This document shows, in pieces, positions 21,601 to 32,571 of a stretch of 64,000 nucleotides of DNA. The stretch lies in contig NZ_JACIJJ010000004.1 of assembly GCF_014199325.1 (NCBI RefSeq), positions 372,001-436,000 of the forward strand. The letters are read 5' to 3'. The first letter of the stretch is position 1. Each line of letters starts with the position of its first letter. Source of the stretch: Sphingomonas yantingensis (GTDB lineage Bacteria > Pseudomonadota > Alphaproteobacteria > Sphingomonadales > Sphingomonadaceae). The position numbers and the translations under genes were made by a program. The notes beneath the pieces are model-generated. The model was given only the letters and a program-made list of their open reading frames with translations, had not been told where the DNA came from and ran no database searches.

Positions 21601-21963
21601 CGTCCGCCGGGTCAGCGCCGCGACGCAGCTCGCCCGGTCGATCGCCCGCCCGTCGCGTTGGCGCGCATCGACGTACGAAACGACCGGCACGCCGCCCCCG
21701 TCCTTCGGATAGAGATAGGCGTCGAGCACGCAGATCCCGCTAGAGAACTGGAGCTTGCGGCCGGTCCCCTCGGTCATTTCTGCGTCCGGTTCGCCAAACA
21801 ACTGGCGAAGCGCGGCGGCGTTCTGGCCCAGCACGCGCTCCAGTCCGACGGTGGCGAAGGTCGGCTTGGCTGGCGGCGGCGGGGGGCTCGCCATCGGCGC
21901 GGGTACGGTCGCGCAGCCCGCCAGCAGCAGCCCGCCCGTCATCGCCAGTCCCAGATGCCTCAT
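21589..21963 (-). CDS. Small lipoprotein of unknown function
   Basis: The 124-residue protein has a lipoprotein signal peptide with the lipobox ending LAG-C17. A Pro-rich linker (VPAPMASPPPPPAKP) follows, then a domain containing VGLERVLGQNAAALRQLFGEPD, which resembles small outer-membrane assembly lipoproteins of the SmpA/BamE-like type only in its general 'G-x-P' turn. FSSGICVLDAYLYPKDGG follows. The ATG overlaps the stop of the upstream EI24 gene by 4 nt, suggesting coupling. The localisation is well supported; the function is unknown. Confidence 0.8.
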   Translation of the reverse strand: MRHLGLAMTGGLLLAGCATVPAPMASPPPPPAKPTFATVGLERVLGQNAAALRQLFGEPDAEMTEGTGRKLQFSSGICVLDAYLYPKDGGGVPVVSYVDARQRDGRAIDRASCVAALTRRTGGR

Positions 21964-22637
21964 CCACGCCCCCTCATGTGATACCAATGCGTCGCCATCG
22001 CCGCCGCCAGCACCGGCGCGACGAGATTGACGAGCGGTACGACAAGCAGCGCCGTCCCCGCCAGCCCCAGCATGAAGCGTCCGCCGCGCGTGCCGCTCCG
22101 CCAGTCGCGCATCGCCGCGCGCGGGTGATGCCGCGCCGCGACCATGTCGCCGAGGTCGCGGCCGAGCAGCCACCCGTTGACGACGAAGAACGCCGCCGCG
22201 GTGCCGACACCCGTCACCAGCAGCGCGATGTATAGTGGGGAGAGCGCCAGATTGACCAGGAGCGTCCGCGCCGCCGACCCGAGGCCCATCGCCGCCCCGC
22301 GCGCGATTGGTACCGGCCGTGCGGTCGCCAGCGCCGCGGGATAATGCCGCTGCTCGACTGCCTCGACCACTTCGTCGGCGAAGATGCCGACGACCGCGAT
22401 CGCGACCGCGCGGAACAAGAGCCATGACGCCAAGAGCGCAACGAACACCGCCGCCACGCCCGCCAGCTCGCTCCACCCGCCCGCGCCGTAGCTTTGGGCG
22501 AGCGCCCGCGCGCCCCACCAGCCACCGCCGCCGAGCGCGAGGAAGACGACGACCGTCAGCCCCAGCGACTTGGCGAGGACGCGCAGCACCGGCGGATCGC
22601 CGAGCTGTCCGATCGAAAGGGCAAGCGCGCGGAGCAT
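21960..22637 (-). CDS. EI24/CysZ-like membrane protein
   Basis: The 225-residue protein has about four to five hydrophobic helices and fits the EI24 domain family (etoposide-induced 2.4/CysZ-like). A characteristic stretch is FFVVNGWLLGRDLGDMVAARH. CysZ members move sulfate, but no sulfur-assimilation genes lie nearby, so transport of sulfate is only one option. The start at 22637 (MLRALALSIGQLGD) has an AAGG about six bases upstream; the open frame upstream lacks a plausible start. It is divergent from the adenosine-kinase gene and coupled to the downstream lipoprotein gene. Confidence 0.82.
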   Translation of the reverse strand: MLRALALSIGQLGDPPVLRVLAKSLGLTVVVFLALGGGGWWGARALAQSYGAGGWSELAGVAAVFVALLASWLLFRAVAIAVVGIFADEVVEAVEQRHYPAALATARPVPIARGAAMGLGSAARTLLVNLALSPLYIALLVTGVGTAAAFFVVNGWLLGRDLGDMVAARHHPRAAMRDWRSGTRGGRFMLGLAGTALLVVPLVNLVAPVLAAAMATHWYHMRGRG

Positions 22638-22730
22638 CGCCGCCTTGTGCCCTCGGGGCCACGCGAACGCCAGCACCGCTTGCGCGCGCGCGGCGCGGGC
22701 GATAGGCGCGCCCAAACCCAGGAGCATGAA

Positions 22731-23729
22731 TTGACCAATACCCAGTACGACGTCGTCGCGATCGGCAATGCCATCGTCGACATTCTCGCCCAGGCCGACG
22801 ACGCCTTTCTCGCGGCCGAAGGGATGAACAAGGGCTCGATGCAGCTCATGTTCTCGCCCGAGGATGCCGATGCGCTTTATGACAAGATGGGGCCGGGGCG
22901 CGAAATTTCGGGCGGGTCGGCCGCGAACACCGTCGCCGGCATGGCGGCGCTGGGCGACCGCTGCGGCTTTATCGGCCAGGTCGCCGACGACCAGCTCGGC
23001 CAGGTGTTCGGCCACGACATCCGCGCGCAGGGCGTCCGCTTCGACACCGCCCCACGCGCCGGCGATCCGACGACCGCGCGCTGCCTGATCTTCGTCACGC
23101 CCGATGGCCAGCGGACGATGAACACCTTCCTCGGCGCGTCGCAGTTCCTGCCCGAGGCCGCGCTCGACCGCGCGATGATCGAAAGCGCCGCGATCCTGTA
23201 TCTGGAGGGCTATCTCTGGGATCCCGAGGAACCGCGCGCGGCGATGCGTGCGGCGATCGACTATGCGCGGGGCGCGGGGCGGAAGGTCGCCTTCACGCTG
23301 TCGGACGTGTTCTGCATCAGCCGCCACGGCGACGACTTCCGCCGGCTCCTCGCCGACGGCCTGATCGACATCCTGTTCGCCAACGAGAACGAACTGCTGG
23401 CGCTGGCACAGGGCGAGGATTTCGAGGCGGCGGTGTCGGCGATCTCGGCGCAGGTCCCCGTCCTCGTCGTCACGCGCGGCGAGCATGGCGCGATCGCGGT
23501 CTCGAACGGCGAACGTGCCGAGGTGGGCGCCGAGCCGATCGAGCGCGTCGTCGACACGACGGGTGCGGGCGACCTGTTCGCGGCCGGCTTCCTCCACGGT
23601 CAGGCCAAGGGGCAGGACCTGTCGACCTCGCTTCGCACCGGCGCGCTGTGCGCAGCCGAGATCATCTCGCATTACGGCGCGCGGCCCGAGGTGGACCTGA
23701 AGGCGATGATCGCGCAGAAACTCGGCTGA
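22731..23729 (+). CDS. PfkB-family sugar/nucleoside kinase (adenosine-kinase-like)
   Basis: The 332-residue protein is a ribokinase-family (PfkB) kinase. It shows the first signature region SGGSAANTVAGMAALGDRCG, a central YLEGYLWDPEEPRAAM, and the C-terminal anion-hole signature DTTGAGDLFAAGFLHG with the catalytic Asp. Close homologues are annotated as adenosine kinases. The start is an unusual TTG at 22731, supported by AGGAG at 22720-22724 and by the family N-terminus (TNTQYDVVAIGNAIVD). An out-of-frame ATG at 22725 reads ATGAATTGA, ending over the TTG. Cytoplasmic; substrate inferred. Confidence 0.9.
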   Translation: MTNTQYDVVAIGNAIVDILAQADDAFLAAEGMNKGSMQLMFSPEDADALYDKMGPGREISGGSAANTVAGMAALGDRCGFIGQVADDQLGQVFGHDIRAQGVRFDTAPRAGDPTTARCLIFVTPDGQRTMNTFLGASQFLPEAALDRAMIESAAILYLEGYLWDPEEPRAAMRAAIDYARGAGRKVAFTLSDVFCISRHGDDFRRLLADGLIDILFANENELLALAQGEDFEAAVSAISAQVPVLVVTRGEHGAIAVSNGERAEVGAEPIERVVDTTGAGDLFAAGFLHGQAKGQDLSTSLRTGALCAAEIISHYGARPEVDLKAMIAQKLG

Positions 23730-23752
23730 GTTTCACGAGGGGAGAGGCGGCG

Positions 23753-24976
23753 ATGCGCGGACGGTTCTGGATCGGTCTCGCGCTCGCCGCCGCTCCGCTG
23801 CCCGCGGCGGCACAGTCCGTCGAGGCGCGGCTCGACCGCTTTCTCGCCACCCGGCCGGTGATCGACGGGCACAACGACCTGCCCTGGGAAATCCGCGAGA
23901 AATACGGCGCCTCGCCCGAGGCGGCGCGTCTGGAGGGCGATACCGCCACCGCCTCTGCGCCGCTCCAGACCGACCTGCCGCGCTTGAAGCGCGGGGGCTA
24001 TGCCGCGCAATTCTGGTCGGTGTGGATCCCCCAGACAACGATCGGCCCCGCGGCTGTCGAAACGACGCTCGAACAGATCGACATCGTTCGCCGGATGGTC
24101 GCCGCCCACCCCGACCGGCTCGCGCTCGCGACGACCGCCAGCGAGATCGAGGCGGCGCGCCGGGTGGGTAAGGTCGCCAGCCTGATCGGGGCGGAGGGCG
24201 GCGGGCAGATCGACGGCAACCTCGCCATGCTGCGCCAGTATCGCGCGCTCGGCGTCATTTACCTCACGCTTACGCATACCAAGAACATCGCCTGGGCCGA
24301 CAGCGGCACTGACGTGCCCGCCGTCCGCGGCTTCACCGACTTCGGGCGGCAGGTGATCGCCGAGATGAACCGCATCGGCATGATCGTCGACCTCAGCCAC
24401 ACGTCGCCCGACACGATGCGCGCTGCGATCGCTGCGTCGAAGGCTCCGGTGATTTTCAGCCACTCGAATGCCTATGCGGTCAATCCGCACCCGCGCAACG
24501 TGCCCGACGACGTGCTCGCTTCATTGAAAGCGAACGGCGGCATCGTCATGGTCAACGTCTATCCCGTATTCGTTTCTGCCAAGGCGCGCGCGTGGCAGGC
24601 GGAAAAGGCGGCGCAGGAAGCGCGGCTGACCGGCTCCCCCGCCGGGCTGATGCTCGGCCAGCCCGCGGCGGCGGTCGAGGCGAAGATGGCCGAATGGGTC
24701 GCCGCCCACCCGCAGCCCCCTGTCACCGCCGCCGACGTCGCCGACCAGGTCGAGCATATCGCGCGCGTCGCCGGGCGCGATCATGTCGGCCTGGGCGGCG
24801 ATTACGACGGCATCAGCGGCGCGGGGCCGGAGGGGATGAAAGGAGTCGACGGCTGGCGGCTGCTGTTCGCCGAACTCATGCGCCGCGGGTGGAGCGACAC
24901 CGATCTGGCGAAGCTGGCGGGCGGCAACATCCTGCGCGTGATGCGCGGGGTCGAGGCTGCCGCCGCCGGGCGTTAG
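23753..24976 (+). CDS. Secreted membrane dipeptidase (peptidase M19)
   Basis: The 407-residue enzyme has a clear signal peptide (MRGRFWIGLALAAAPLPAAAQ) and therefore acts in the periplasm. The renal dipeptidase fold is shown by the zinc-site segment VIDGHNDLPWEIRE, GAEGGGQIDGNLAMLRQYRALG, VDLSHTSPDTM, IFSHSNAYAVNPHPRN and LGGDYDGISG. M19 enzymes hydrolyse dipeptides including D-amino acid forms. It starts 24 nt after the kinase gene and may be co-transcribed. Its stop overlaps the convergent SMR gene by 4 nt. Confidence 0.94.
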   Translation: MRGRFWIGLALAAAPLPAAAQSVEARLDRFLATRPVIDGHNDLPWEIREKYGASPEAARLEGDTATASAPLQTDLPRLKRGGYAAQFWSVWIPQTTIGPAAVETTLEQIDIVRRMVAAHPDRLALATTASEIEAARRVGKVASLIGAEGGGQIDGNLAMLRQYRALGVIYLTLTHTKNIAWADSGTDVPAVRGFTDFGRQVIAEMNRIGMIVDLSHTSPDTMRAAIAASKAPVIFSHSNAYAVNPHPRNVPDDVLASLKANGGIVMVNVYPVFVSAKARAWQAEKAAQEARLTGSPAGLMLGQPAAAVEAKMAEWVAAHPQPPVTAADVADQVEHIARVAGRDHVGLGGDYDGISGAGPEGMKGVDGWRLLFAELMRRGWSDTDLAKLAGGNILRVMRGVEAAAAGR

Positions 24977-25296
24977 GCGGTGGCGGTCAGCTTGGTGCCG
25001 ACGACCCCCACCACGATCAGCGCGATGAAGCCGAGCTGCACCGTGTTCACCTTCTCGCCGAACAGCCAGATGCCGAGCAGCGTCACGCCGACCGCGCCGA
25101 GCCCGGTCCACACCGCATAGGCGGTGCCGGCGGGCAGGCCGCGCATCGCCATCGCGAGCAGGCCCATGTTCACAAAACTGAGGACGATGGGCACCGCCGA
25201 TGCGGTCCAAGTCCCCTGCGTCGCCGCCCATTTCAGGCTCAGCGCCCAGATGATTTCGGTCACGACCGCGACCCCGAGGATGACCCACGCCATCAT
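24973..25296 (-). CDS. Small multidrug resistance exporter (SugE/Gdx type)
   Basis: The 107-residue protein has four membrane helices and the SMR glutamate in helix 1 (VVTEIIWALSLKWA). The segment GLPAGTAYAVWTGLGAVG resembles SugE/Gdx guanidinium exporters rather than broad EmrE pumps; I use that only as a lean. AGGAG sits upstream at a spacing that suits the second of two tandem ATGs (25293) slightly better than the first. I looked for a guanidine riboswitch upstream and did not find a convincing one. Confidence 0.9.
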   Translation of the reverse strand: MMAWVILGVAVVTEIIWALSLKWAATQGTWTASAVPIVLSFVNMGLLAMAMRGLPAGTAYAVWTGLGAVGVTLLGIWLFGEKVNTVQLGFIALIVVGVVGTKLTATA

Positions 25297-25398
25297 CGTC
25301 TCCTCATAATCGGGCTCGTCAGGAAAGTGCCGGCCGGAAACCCGAAAAGAGGCCGTGCGTGCGCGCCGCCTAGCCGATGGCGCGCGGCGGGTCCAGCT

Positions 25399-25599
25399 TC
25401 AGCGACGGGCGAGCGCGCGGCCGGTCCAGATGCCGAAGCCGATCCCGACGATCGCGAGGACGCCGTTCACGATAAGCGCCACCTCGATCAGTCGGATGCT
25501 GCCCGTCGCCGCGGCGACTATCGTGAGGCTGAACGCGAGCCCGGCGGCGATCCACAGATAGCTCGAGCGGGCCATCACGGTTCGGTGCGCGTCATCCAT
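25399..25599 (-). CDS. Small membrane protein, unknown
   Basis: The 66-residue protein starts MDDAHRTVMARSSYLW and has two hydrophobic helices (about residues 14-32 and 38-58), ending GRALARR. AGGAG lies 8 bases before the ATG at 25599; an in-frame start at 25623 would add eight residues. It sits alone between the SMR gene and prsT on the same strand. No family is recognised. Confidence 0.65.
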   Translation of the reverse strand: MDDAHRTVMARSSYLWIAAGLAFSLTIVAAATGSIRLIEVALIVNGVLAIVGIGFGIWTGRALARR

Positions 25600-25644
25600 C
25601 AGCGATCTCCTCGCGTACAGCATGCTCGAAACGCGCAGCGCCGA

Positions 25645-27622
25645 CTAGCCTGCCGCTTCGGCCTCGCGCAGGTGTTGGGCAATGATGGGGTCGCCCGGCG
25701 CCAGCAGGCTCGCCTTGTGAAGCAGGTCGCGTGCGCCCGGGGCGTCGCCATTTGCCAGTAGCGCAACACCGTACGCATCGGCGACCGCCGGGTTCTGCGG
25801 CTGGAGCGCATAGGCGGCGGCGGCGTATTCGATCGCGCGCGCGTCGTTCTCTAGCCCCAGATGCGCCAGCGCCAGTTCGGCGAGCAGCCCCGCATCGCGG
25901 TCGCCGATCCGCAGCCGCAATTCCTCCAGCGTCGCGGCGGCGGCGGCATCGTCGCCGGCGGCCAGGTGCCAGTGCGCGGAAAGGCGCAGCGCTGCGACAT
26001 TCTGCGGGTTCTGCGACAGGAACAGCGCCAGCGTGCTCGCCGCCTTTTCCCGCTGGCCCGACGCGTCGAGCGCCTCGATCAGCCGCATCGCGGCCGGCTC
26101 GTCGAAGCGAAGCGCGGCGACACGGGCATAGGCGGCGGCGGCGTCGGCGGGACGCTTGCCCATCATCCACACGTCGCCCAGCAGCAACTGCGCCGCTGGC
26201 ACGCCGGGATTGGCATCGGCCAGCGCCCGCGCCTCCGAAAGCGCCTGCGGCCCGTTTGCGGCGTCGATCAGCCCGCGGATCAGCGCGATCCGCTCGGCCG
26301 GCGATCCGCCCGCGGCACGCTGTCGCAGCACGCCGAGGCCGTCGTCGGGACTGAACGCCGCGACCGCGGCGGGGGCGGGCAGCGCGGCGCGGTCGAGCAG
26401 TTGGGCCGCCACCTGCCGCTCGCCGATCCGCTCATGCGCACGCGCAGCGAGAGCGAGCGTGTAGCTGTCGGCATCGGGTCGCGCGACGACAGGGCCGAGC
26501 ACGCCGATCGCGTTGCGTGCCGCGTCGGAGCGGAGATAGGCGGTCGCCAGCAACTTTCGCGCGGTGATGTTCATCGGCTGGCGCGTGACCAGCGTTCGTA
26601 GGCCAGCGATCGCCTGTTCCTGCTCGCCCGCCTGAAGATCGAGGACCCCGCGCAGCAGCATCACGCCGGGCAGGTCGTCGATCGCCCCGTTCGCATGGTC
26701 TAGCACGTGACGCGCCAGATCGAACTTGCGCGCCCGCGCCGCGAGCACCGCCTGAAGATAGAGCGCCTGCGGGCTGCCCTTGCGCACCAGCGTCGCGCGG
26801 CGCAGTGCCGCTAGCATGTCGCGCGCGCGGCCCAACTCACCGAGCGTGGCGGCGTACTGGATCAGCGCCGCGTGATTGCGGGGATCGCTCGCCAGCGACC
26901 GCTCGAACCAGGGGAGCGCGGCGGTCAGGCCATATTGCTCGCGCACCAGCTCCCCGCGCAGCGCGAGCGCATCGGTCGATCGCGGGGCGGCGGCGACGGC
27001 GCGCGCGCTCGCCTCGATCGCGCCCGACAAGTCGGCGGCGGCACGGCGAGTGCGGGCGAGCGCCAGCCACGCCGCCCCGTCAGCGGGCCGCGCCGCGACC
27101 GCGCGGTCGAGCGTCGCGAGCGCGTTGCCGAAACGTCCAGTCCGGGTTGCGAGTTCGGCGCGAACCAGATCCGCCTCGGCCGCGTCGCTCGGGTCGGCGG
27201 CGGCGAGCTCGTCTGCGGCACGTTTGGGGTCGCCCATCAGCATCAGCGCGCGTGCCCGCAGGTGCCGCGTACGCTTCATGTCGAAGCCCACCGCCTGTGC
27301 CCGGTCGAGCGAGGCGCCGGCACCCAGGCCGTCGTCGAGCGCGAGCTGCATCCGCGCGAGCCCTACCTGACCCTCGCCCCAGTTTGGATCGGCGGCGACG
27401 GCATCACCCGCGGCGGCGCGCGCGGCAGAGGGATTGCCCGCCTTCAACAGCGCCTCGGCCTGCGCCAGCGCCTTTTCGGCCGCGGGCCGGTCGGCACGGT
27501 CGGGCAGCAGGCCCCGGATGCCAAGCGTGACGACGCCAAGCCCGAACAGCGCGATGACGCCGATGACGATGCGGCGCCGCCACCGGCGGCGGACGCTGCC
27601 GCTGCGGCGGACGGGCTTGGGC

Positions 27623-27639
<17 letters not shown>
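25645..27639 (-). CDS. TPR-repeat protein of the PEP-CTERM/XrtA system (PrsT-like)
   Basis: The 664-residue protein has a basic N-terminus, one membrane anchor at ~24-44, then a chain of about 12-15 tetratricopeptide-like repeats to the end. A typical repeat block is GGTP-like AEALLKAGNPSAARAAAGDAV, and another runs through GVLDLQAGEQEQAIAGLRTL. It faces the periplasm if the anchor is N-in. PEP-CTERM PrsT proteins are usually lipoproteins and longer (around 900 residues), whereas no lipobox Cys is seen here. The gene overlaps prsR by 17 nt, which supports the PrsT assignment. TPR proteins of this system are thought to help assemble exopolysaccharide or sorting machinery. Confidence 0.8.
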
Positions 27640-28971
<1,332 letters not shown>

Positions 28972-28975
<4 letters not shown>

Positions 28976-31008
28976 GCCGCGCGCTCCATCGAGCTGACCG
29001 AAGGAAGGATCAGGCGGAAGCGGCTGCCTTCGCCCTCGCGGCTGGACACCTCGATCGCGCCGCCCATTGCCGCGGCGATCGCACGCGCCTCGTACGTGCC
29101 GATGCCGAAGCCGGCCGGCTTGGTCGAGACGAACGGCTTGAACAGGCGGTCGCGCATGAAGGCAGCGGACATGCCGCACCCGCGGTCGATGACTTCGGCG
29201 ACGACGCGCGGCCCCTCGATCCGCACGGCAACGCCGACCGGCTCGCCGGGCGGGCTCGCCTCGATCGCGTTCTGGATCAGGTGGCGCAGCACCTGTGTCG
29301 TGCCGGCGGAGTCGGCAAGCGCGATGGCGGCCGGATCGCCGGTGACGACGACCGGATGGGTCAGTCGCCGCTCGCCCGCCAGCGTTTCGGCAAGGCCGAG
29401 CAGCGGCACCGCGCGCGGCGCGTCGGTCCGCGGCGCGCGATCCTGCGACAGTCGGGCGACAAGTTCGGTCATCCGCCCTGCGGATTCGTTCAATGTGGCG
29501 ACCATGTCGGCGCGAAAAGCGGGGTTGTCGGCATGGCGTTCGGCATTGCGCGCGACGAGGCTCAATTGGCTCACCAGATTCTTGATGTCGTGAAGGATGA
29601 AGGCGAAGCGGCGGTTGAACTCGTCGAACCGCTCGGCCTCGACGAGGCGCGCCTGCGCCTGCTGTTCGGCCAGCGAACTTGCCGCCTGTCGCCCCGCGAC
29701 TTTGAGAAGATCGAAATCCTCCCAGTCGAGCGCGCGGGGCAGCGGCGGGCGGGCCAGCACGATCGCTCCCACCAATCCGCCGCCATGCGGCAGCGGAACG
29801 ATCGCCCACGCCTCGGCACAGTCGAGCAGCGCCGCCGGGATCGTGTCGGCATCGGCGGGCGCACCGCCGGCGCGGATTGCGTCCAGCTCGATCACGCGGC
29901 CGGTGGCGCCGAGGTGCCGGGCCAGCAGGTCGTCGCCGACCTGAACCGGCATCGCCGCGGCGTCCCAGCGCCATTCGGCCGCCGGGACCAGCGTATCGCC
30001 CGACAGCGTCAACAGCACCCCGCCCGGCGCATCGAGCAATTCGGCGATCGCGCGGATCACGCGCGCGTCGAGCGCATCGCCGTCCGCGCGATGCCCGAGC
30101 GTTTCGGTGAACCGCATCCACTCGGCCCGATAGTCGTAGCGGTGGCGGAACAGGTGCTTCATCGCCTTGACCCGCAACCAGGCGCGCGCGGCGGGCGAGG
30201 CGAGGACGGCGAGCAGCGCGGCCGTCGATCCGAAGACGAACGCGGTCTGGAGCACGCGGGCGTGCGTGCCGCCCATGATCGCCAGCCCCTCTGTCACGCT
30301 GGCGAAGATCGCGAAATAGCTGAGCACCGCGAGCAGCGAGAGCGACTGGACCGCGACGGCGCGCGACAGCTGGATCGGGCGGTCGTCCTGCCGCTGAAGA
30401 TCGGCGGCGAAGACCGCGGCGACGACGACCATCACCGCGCCGCGCATGGCGAGGATCGCGTCGGGCCAACTTCCGGTCGCCCAGGCAAGCGTCAGGATGT
30501 TTGCGTCGACCAGCCACATAGCCGCGATGCCGAGCGTCGCCGCACGCAGGCTGGCGCCCGTCGCGCGAGCATGGACATGCTGGACGAGGACGAGCGCGGC
30601 GACGCTCGCGAGCAGCCGGAGCACCACGCCGGCATCGACCAGCGCGCGGGCCATCGCCGGGTCGCGGATCATCGCCCCCGCCGACCCGATCGCACCGCCG
30701 GCGACGACGATGGAGGCGAGCACAGCGTAGAAGACCGTCCGCGATCGCTGCGCGCCCGCCTGCTCCGCACGCCACAGAAAGGCGAGCCAGCCGAGGTTGC
30801 GCAGCGTCTCCGCCAGCCGCGTCACGCCGTCACCGCTGCCGAGCCCGGCGACCGCGAGCGCCCACAGCGCCGTCAGCGCCAGCGCGGTCGCAAGGCCACG
30901 CCGCCGCCGCGGCTGCCGCCACGTCCATGCCGCCAGCGCCGCGAACAGCAGCGCGGCCAGCGAATGGCCCCAAAGCGTCAGCAGGTCGATGGCACCGCTC
31001 GCCAGCAT
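28972..31008 (-). CDS. prsK: PEP-CTERM/XrtA membrane histidine kinase PrsK
   Basis: The 678-residue kinase has about eight N-terminal membrane helices (residues ~1-290), a GAF-like middle (~320-460) and a HisKA-HATPase tail. The phospho-acceptor is intact in FAFILHDIKNLVSQLS, and the ATP-binding domain shows HLIQNAIEASPPGEP, VIDRGCGMSAAFM and FVSTKPAGFGIGTYEARAI. This layout matches PrsK. It should phosphorylate PrsR, encoded just downstream with a 4-nt overlap. The stop of the upstream sugar transferase lies 4 nt before the start, so the genes are one unit. Confidence 0.9.
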
Positions 31009-31012
31009 CGGC

Positions 31013-32401
31013 TCAGCGCGCGCCTTCCGGCCACAGGACGACGCGGATCGTCTGAAGCAGGATCAGCACGTCGAGGAACGGCGAATAGTTCTTCGCGTAA
31101 TAGAGGTCGTATTCGAGTTTCTGGCGCGAATCCTCGATCGAGGCGCCATAGGGGTAATTGATCTGTGCCCAGCCGGTGATGCCCGGCTTCACCATGTGCC
31201 GCTCGGCATAATAGGGCAGCTTCTGTTCGAGGTCCTCGACGAACTGCGGTCGCTCGGGGCGGGGGCCGACGAAGCTCATCTCGCCCTTCAGCACGCTCCA
31301 GCATTGCGGCAGTTCGTCGATGCGGAGCTTGCGGATGATCCGGCCGATCCGGGTGATGCGCGGATCGTCCTTCTCGGCCCAGACGGCGGTGCCCGCGACC
31401 TCGGCATCGATCCGCATCGACCGCAGCTTCACGATGTCGAACCCCTGATTGTAGAGGCCGACGCGGCGCTGGCGGTAGAAGGCGGGCCCCTTGCTGTCCA
31501 ATTTCACGACGATCGCGGTGACGAGGACCAGCGGCAGCGTGAGGACGAGGAGCAGCAGCGAGGCGCCGATGTCGAACAGGCGCTTGAACGCGCTCGAGAA
31601 CATCCGCCCCGAGGAAAAACCGTCGGAGAAGATCAGCCAGCTCGGATTGACGCTGTCGAGGTCGACGCGGCCGGTTTCCCGCTCGAGAAAGGTCGAGATT
31701 TCGTTGACGTGGACGCCGGTCGTCTTGATGCGGACGAGATCCTTGAGGGGCAGGGCGTTGCGCCGTTCCTCGAGCGCCAGCACGACCTCACTGGCGTTCA
31801 ACAGGACGACGTGATCGGCCAGGTTGTAGATCGCGTCGCGGGCGATCGCCTCCGGGATCACGCGGTTTGCCTCGCTCATCGAAACATAGCCGACGACGAC
31901 GAAGCCGGATCCCGGCTGGCGTCCCAGCGCCTTGATCCGTTCGGCGCGCGGCCCGGCGCCGAGCACGACGACGCGCCGCTTGAACACCTGTCCGCCCAGC
32001 GTCTTGCCGATCAGCAGGCGCAGGACGAACATCAGCACCAGCGCGGCGCCCATCGCGTAGAGCAGGTTCGATCGCCAGAAGGTCAGCGTCGGCACGAAGA
32101 AGAACACCACCGACAGGAAGATCGTCCCCAACGAAACCGCGACGATCAGCCGAGCGGTGGCGAACCGCATCGAGGTGAGCGCCTTCGGGCTGTAGGCACC
32201 GACCGCGACCATCGCCAACATCAGGCTGCCGGCGAAACTCAGCAATTGCGGAATGCGGGTCGATACCGGCTCCAGGTCGAAGTCGAGCTGATGGATGCGC
32301 CATTGCCAGCCGAACTCGGCCGCGGCGAGCAGGCAGACGAAGTCGAGCAGGCCTAGGAGCAGCACCGCATTCGGCACATAATGCTTGAACAACCGGATCA
32401 T
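31013..32401 (-). CDS. Undecaprenyl-phosphate sugar transferase of the PEP-CTERM type
   Basis: The 462-residue protein is a polyprenyl glycosylphosphotransferase that starts exopolysaccharide repeat units on undecaprenyl phosphate. It has four N-terminal membrane helices, a CoA-binding-like middle (RRVVVLGAGPRAERIKALG), a fifth helix (~275-300) and the bacterial sugar transferase domain with KLRSMRIDAE, TRIGRIIRKLRIDELPQ, GEMSFVGPRPERPQFV and VKPGITGWAQINYPYG. Neighbouring prsK/prsR/prsT support the PEP-CTERM-associated branch. The start at 32401 gives MIRLFKHYVPNAVLLL; an in-frame start 20 codons upstream is less likely. Confidence 0.92.
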   Translation of the reverse strand: MIRLFKHYVPNAVLLLGLLDFVCLLAAAEFGWQWRIHQLDFDLEPVSTRIPQLLSFAGSLMLAMVAVGAYSPKALTSMRFATARLIVAVSLGTIFLSVVFFFVPTLTFWRSNLLYAMGAALVLMFVLRLLIGKTLGGQVFKRRVVVLGAGPRAERIKALGRQPGSGFVVVGYVSMSEANRVIPEAIARDAIYNLADHVVLLNASEVVLALEERRNALPLKDLVRIKTTGVHVNEISTFLERETGRVDLDSVNPSWLIFSDGFSSGRMFSSAFKRLFDIGASLLLLVLTLPLVLVTAIVVKLDSKGPAFYRQRRVGLYNQGFDIVKLRSMRIDAEVAGTAVWAEKDDPRITRIGRIIRKLRIDELPQCWSVLKGEMSFVGPRPERPQFVEDLEQKLPYYAERHMVKPGITGWAQINYPYGASIEDSRQKLEYDLYYAKNYSPFLDVLILLQTIRVVLWPEGAR

Positions 32402-32484
32402 GCGGCAGGCCCCTGTCGCCCAGGTGTAAGGTTCACCGACATGTTGGCCGTGTCGCATCAATTGACAAAGAAAAGCTGAATGGT

Positions 32485-32506
32485 CCGTTCAAGAGGAACG
32501 GTTCCT
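32485..32506. promoter_or_regulatory. Overlapping palindromes in a divergent promoter region
   Basis: Between the divergent sugar transferase and manC genes lies the perfect palindrome AGGAAC-G-GTTCCT (32494-32506), overlapped by CCGTTC-AAGAG-GAACGG (32485-32501). The placement between starts suggests an operator, possibly for control of exopolysaccharide genes. No regulator can be named. Confidence 0.35.
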
Positions 32507-32571
32507 TCCGGGCGTTCGTGCGTTTAGGCTCCGAAACGACCGCCATCCGGCGGCGAGGGGGAAGTGCGTCG

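Noticed and set aside
21960..23672. One long minus-strand gene joining EI24 to a region opposite the kinase
   Set aside because: Only the last third (from 22637) encodes a plausible membrane protein; the rest mirrors the kinase gene.
25297..25398. Possible guanidine riboswitch before the SMR exporter gene
   Set aside because: I found neither the paired ACGR loops of the mini-ykkC type nor the conserved core of the other guanidine classes.
32402..32571. Sigma-54 promoter (GG-N10-GC) for PrsR-controlled genes
   Set aside because: TTGGC occurs on the plus strand, but no GC lies at the needed distance; the minus strand has no TGGCAC-like site.
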